From positions 1-18,117 of the forward strand of contig JANXQR010000202.1 of assembly GCA_025353435.1 (NCBI GenBank): DNA of 18,117 nucleotides, given 5' to 3'. The stretch comes from Acidobacteriota bacterium (GTDB lineage: Bacteria > Acidobacteriota > Terriglobia > Terriglobales > Acidobacteriaceae). A model generated the notes under the pieces. The model searched no databases, was not told the DNA's origin, and saw only the letters and a program-made list of their open reading frames with translations. Below, piece after piece: positions 15,645 through 18,117 of the stretch; positions within the stretch are counted from its first letter, which is position 1, and the number at the start of each line of letters is the position of its first letter. A program made the translations under genes and the position numbers.

Positions 15645-17144
15645 ATGCCTAATAACCATTCCATTCAATTCGGGTTCAACAACACCTATGCGCGTTTGCC
15701 GGAGCGATTCTACGCCCGGCTGAATCCTTCGCCGGTCGCACTGCCGCGCCTTATCAAATTGAATCTGGAACTTGCTCGGTCACTTGAGTTAGATCCAGTT
15801 GAGCTTGCGAACGCTGAGGGAGTCGAGATCCTGAGCGGCAACAGAGTGGCAGCGGGTTCCGAGCCGCTGGCGCAGGCGTATGCCGGGCACCAGTTTGGCA
15901 ACTTTGTTCCGCAACTCGGGGACGGACGCGCGAATTTGCTGGGAGAGGTGATTGGTCGCGACGGTGTTCGTTACGATCTGCAGCTCAAGGGTTCCGGACC
16001 TACGCCTTTCTCACGCCGGGGCGATGGCAGGGCTGCTCTTGGGCCCGTATTGCGTGAGTACATTGTGAGCGAGGCAATGGCGGCGTACGGTATTCCGAGC
16101 ACACGCGCCCTGGCCGCCGTCGCCAGCGGCGAACCGGTGTTCCGAGAGACCGCAATGCCCGGAGCTGTTTTGGTACGGATCGCAGCGAGCCACATCCGCG
16201 TCGGCACCTTCGAGTATTTCGCCGCCCGCCGCGATGTCGAAGCAATCCGAATGCTTGCAGACTTTGCCATTGCACGTCACTACCCAGATGCTGGCGAGGC
16301 GCAACAACCGTACCGTGCTTTTCTGGACCGTGCGATCACCGGCCAGGCTCGCCTTATTGCGCAGTGGATGCTGGTCGGCTTCGTCCATGGGGTTATGAAC
16401 ACCGACAATATGTCGATCTCCGGGGAGACCATCGACTACGGCCCATGCGCATTTATGGAGGAATACGATCCGGCCACCGTGTTTAGTTCCATCGACGGTC
16501 AGGGACGCTATGCGTACGGAAATCAGCCTCGAATTGCGTTATGGAACCTCACGCGACTTGCCGAAGCACTGCTGCCAATTCTGGAGCAGGAGACCGGAAG
16601 CCAGCAAACCGCAATGGCCACAGCCACCAATGCGCTCGAATTGTTTGCTCCCCAATATGAAGCTGCTCTGCTAGCGGGAATGCGACGCAAGCTCGGCCTA
16701 TTCGCGGAACGAGAAGGCGACCTCGCCCTGGTCCAGGATCTGCTGCAGAGGATGGCTGCCAATCATGCCGACTTTACCCTCACCTTCCATCGTCTGTGCA
16801 ACGCCGCGGCCGGAATCGAGAGAGACGCCGAGGTTCGGGCACTATTCGCCGACCCGGTAGCCTACGACGGATGGGCTGCTCGCTGGCGTCGCCGCCTGGA
16901 TGACGAGACTGCTCTTCCCGAAGAGCGCAGCAAGGCGATGCGTCAATCAAATCCCGCATTCATCCCGCGCAATCATCTGGTCGAGGCGGCACTCAATGCC
17001 GCCGTCACGCGGGAGGACTTCCAACCCTTCGAGGAAATAATTGAAGTGCTGTCGCGCCCCTTCGAGGACCGGCCTGGTTTCGAGCGTTATGGCGCGCCGG
17101 CAAAGAACGAGGAGAAGGTGCTACACACATTTTGTGGCACCTAA
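15645..17144 (+). CDS. selO: Protein adenylyltransferase SelO (YdiU/UPF0061 family)
   Basis: SelO is a kinase-fold enzyme that transfers AMP from ATP to Ser, Thr or Tyr of target proteins; in E. coli it affects oxidative-stress responses. This 499-aa protein is full length. Visible blocks are TYARLPERFYARLNPSPV near the start, YAGHQFGNFVPQLGDGRAN, LQLKGSGPTPFSRRGDGR, HGVMNTDNM and DYGPCAF. K115, E138, D254, N255 and D264 line up, with a constant +2 shift, with the nucleotide- and Mg-binding residues I recall for Pseudomonas SelO, so it should be active. The C-terminal FCGT (Cys497) is the family's redox-sensitive tail. ATG 15645 is the only start that keeps the conserved N-terminus, although no good Shine-Dalgarno site lies before it. 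The position equivalent to the E. coli partner Cys (FICNHSD, from memory) reads TVFSSID here. The gene is divergent from the oxidase operon and appears monocistronic. Confidence 0.96.
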   Translation: MPNNHSIQFGFNNTYARLPERFYARLNPSPVALPRLIKLNLELARSLELDPVELANAEGVEILSGNRVAAGSEPLAQAYAGHQFGNFVPQLGDGRANLLGEVIGRDGVRYDLQLKGSGPTPFSRRGDGRAALGPVLREYIVSEAMAAYGIPSTRALAAVASGEPVFRETAMPGAVLVRIAASHIRVGTFEYFAARRDVEAIRMLADFAIARHYPDAGEAQQPYRAFLDRAITGQARLIAQWMLVGFVHGVMNTDNMSISGETIDYGPCAFMEEYDPATVFSSIDGQGRYAYGNQPRIALWNLTRLAEALLPILEQETGSQQTAMATATNALELFAPQYEAALLAGMRRKLGLFAEREGDLALVQDLLQRMAANHADFTLTFHRLCNAAAGIERDAEVRALFADPVAYDGWAARWRRRLDDETALPEERSKAMRQSNPAFIPRNHLVEAALNAAVTREDFQPFEEIIEVLSRPFEDRPGFERYGAPAKNEEKVLHTFCGT

Positions 17145-17171
17145 TTTTGTGGCGCCTAATTTTGTGGCACA
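17130..17171 (+). repeat. 15-bp tandem repeat spanning the selO stop codon (2.8 copies)
   Basis: TTTTGTGGCACCTAA (17130-17144) encodes the last residues FCGT and the stop. It is followed directly by TTTTGTGGCGCCTAA (17145-17159) and TTTTGTGGCACA (17160-17171). The period is a multiple of three, so all copies are in the selO frame. Confidence 0.9.
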
Positions 17172-17409
17172 TGGTTGGCCGATTGTTTCACGATTCCCGC
17201 CCCCACTATGCGCGCCTATCAACTATTAGGTTTTCGAAAAGGCACTTGAGGCGGTGAAGAAGGCGATTTCAGCACCGGCATCTGCACCCTCGCAGAGTGC
17301 AAGCAGCAAAAGAAAAAGGTGCGGATCGCTCCAACACCTTTGTCAGCACCTTGATCGGGCCTCATTATTTTGCAACTTGCCGTAAACCCCTCATTCTTCA
17401 TGGGGTCTA
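17145..17409. other. Intergenic region between selO and tRNA-Asp, with a possible coding remnant
   Basis: After the 15-bp repeats I see no complete gene. On the + strand, 17230-17383 is an open run of about 50 codons with no start codon and a stop just upstream. Its first part reads FEKALEAVKKAISAPASAPS, followed by QSASSKRKR. The helix and Ala/Pro/Ser/Lys tail look like the C-terminus of a real protein, so it may be a decayed gene end, but I cannot name it and chance is possible. Confidence 0.3.
17315..17341 (-). terminator. Possible intrinsic terminator downstream of tRNA-Asp
   Basis: Read on the - strand, AAAGGTG and CACCTTT form a 7-bp stem with a 13-nt loop, followed by TTCTTTT. It lies about 70 nt past the tRNA 3' end in the direction of tRNA transcription. 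A nearer but weaker stem (ACCCC/GGGGT, 17386-17406) is also present. Confidence 0.4.
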
Positions 17410-17486
17410 TGGCGGGGACGACGGGGCTCGAACCCGCGACCTCTGCCGTGACAGGGCAGCGCTCTGACCAACTGAGCTACGTCCCC
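17410..17486 (-). tRNA. tRNA-Asp (anticodon GTC), CCA end encoded
   Basis: The - strand folds into a standard cloverleaf. The acceptor stem is GGGGACG/CGTCCCC. The D arm is GCTCAGTTGGTCAGAGC. The anticodon stem CTGCC/GGCAG has loop CTGTCAC, with anticodon GTC for Asp. The variable region is AGGTC, and the T arm is GCGGG-TTCGAGC-CCCGT. Discriminator G at 17413 is the normal Asp identity base, and CCA follows in the genome (17412-17410). Confidence 0.97.
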
Positions 17487-17592
17487 AGATTGTTTTTCAA
17501 CAACTTGGATTTATGTCACATAGAATGAGAGGTTTCGTAGCTTTCCCTCTCTTCTACCGTTTCGCTGGTTTGGACTGAATTTCAGACCTTTT

Positions 17593-17683
17593 TGGACACC
17601 AAGTGGACACCAAACTGGACACCAAATCAGCCAACCCAACAACGAAATCTAGTTTATCAGATGATGCAGGGTTTTGGTGTCCA
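17593..17683. repeat. Three direct TGGACACCA motifs plus one inverted copy
   Basis: TGGACACCA occurs at 17593-17601, 17604-17612 and 17616-17624 (spacing 11 then 12 nt), and inverted as TGGTGTCCA at 17675-17683. The second copy shares 12 nt (GTGGACACCAAA) with the inverted one. They lie about 110-200 nt upstream of the tRNA-Asp gene, relative to its direction of transcription. Confidence 0.75.
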
Positions 17684-17967
17684 CCTCCCCGATCACTGTA
17701 CGCGCGCGAATGAGGAGACGCCAGTTAGATGCATAGGATGAAAAAGGAATGGCTCGGACACAATTCCAGATTAGGACACATTCCTTGCTCGAAGTGTGCG
17801 AGGCCCTGGCTCTTTTCATTTATCAACGTGTCCACGGGCCTGGGAACTCTCAGCGAAATAGCTCACTCTGAACGGCTATTGCTTTGGCATATCACTGACC
17901 TTACCCTCAGAATGCGTATCTCTTAGCCCTGCGGGTTTGAGGAGAAATTGATCCTCGTAGTCGTCGT

Positions 17968-18033
17968 GGCGTGGGAATGTGGAAATCGGCATTATCGATT
18001 TCCAATCTTCCCATGGACCGGCATTTCCACGCC
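17968..18033 (-). terminator. Nested hairpins just after the transposase stop codon
   Basis: An outer stem pairs GGCGTGGGAATG (17968-17979) with CATTTCCACGCC (18022-18033; 11 of 12 Watson-Crick plus one G-U). An inner stem pairs GGAAATCG (17981-17988) with CGATTTCC (17996-18003) around a 7-nt loop. It starts 20 nt past the transposase stop, so it may terminate that transcript or block read-through into the element. There is no clear U-run. Confidence 0.4.
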
Positions 18034-18053
18034 TGCTTCGGTCGTCAGCGCAC

Positions 18054-18117
18054 TCAGGCGGCAGCTTTCGCCAGAGCGTTCTCCCATTCAGTTTCGAATT
18101 CAACCGGGCTGGCATAG
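18054..18117 (-). CDS. IS3-family transposase (OrfB), C-terminal end, continues beyond window
   Basis: The - strand from the window edge reads YASPVEFETEWENALAKAAA and then TGA. The SPVEFE motif close to the C-terminus is typical of IS3-family OrfB transposases (DDE integrase fold). Only 20 codons are inside the window, so whether the element is intact cannot be judged. Its terminal inverted repeat should lie between here and the tRNA, but I could not identify it. Confidence 0.65.
   Translation of the reverse strand, partial: YASPVEFETEWENALAKAAA

Larger units (their letters stand above)
17487..18053. other. Non-coding region between tRNA-Asp and an IS3-type transposase end
   Basis: I see no convincing gene here. 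Besides the TGGACACCA cluster, a second pair of related direct repeats (GGACACAATTCC and GGACACATTCC) lies around 17757-17785, inside an imperfect GGAATG...CATTCC palindrome, and GTGTCC appears again near 17829. A short open frame at 17729-17926 (+) has no Shine-Dalgarno site and no recognisable content. The right part, past about 17900, probably belongs to the insertion sequence whose transposase ends at 18054. Confidence 0.45.

Noticed and set aside
17876..18115. 79-codon open frame (-) at the right edge
   Set aside because: It is out of frame with the IS3 transposase C-terminus on the same strand, which has the recognisable SPVEFE motif.
1..18117. CRISPR array
   Set aside because: The direct repeats seen are only 9-15 bp without regular ~30-bp spacers, and there are no cas genes.

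Overview
The window is GC-rich and looks like Acidobacteriota (Terriglobia-like) DNA. This is inferred from gene content, not from a marker gene: a GMC oxidoreductase paired with a gluconate dehydrogenase subunit-3 protein, very large secreted beta-helix and choice-of-anchor-D proteins, unusual multicopper oxidases, and a SelO of the FCGT-ending type.

Layout. At the left edge (1-969, + strand) is the 3' end of a GMC-type FAD oxidoreductase, followed after 4 nt by a Tat-exported gluconate 2-dehydrogenase subunit-3-like protein. Converging on them (995-1534, - strand) is a small secreted protein that I recognise as a conserved family of unknown function. Most of the window (1702-15042, - strand) is one three-gene operon for exported cupredoxin or multicopper-oxidase (MCO) proteins, read right to left: MCO protein A (551 aa), MCO protein B (549 aa), and a 3336-aa giant. 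The gaps are 10 and 14 nt, each gene has a Shine-Dalgarno site and each protein has its own signal peptide. A 9-bp inverted-repeat leader precedes the first gene and a perfect 19-bp hairpin follows the last. A roughly 600-bp divergent intergenic region separates the operon from selO (15645-17144, + strand). A tRNA-Asp gene (- strand), a non-coding stretch rich in GGACAC motifs, and the C-terminal codons of an IS3-family transposase fill the right end.

How the genes work together. Protein A carries the cysteine-containing type 1 copper site (HTIHFHG plus HCHISPPEHLQMGM). Protein B carries the complementary trinuclear-site histidines (HPFHEH plus WHSH) but no type 1 cysteine. Neither has a full MCO ligand set; together they do. 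I infer a periplasmic or extracellular two-subunit MCO whose trinuclear centre sits between subunits. The giant starts with a ligand-free cupredoxin region resembling the N-terminus of B, then has SdrD/carboxypeptidase-like modules, six GxGY repeats, an IPT-like domain, a beta-helix and choice-of-anchor-D domains. It may be the scaffold or surface display partner. From memory, the closest described relatives are MofA/OmpB/McoA-like large MCOs linked to metal oxidation; the substrate here cannot be read from the sequence.
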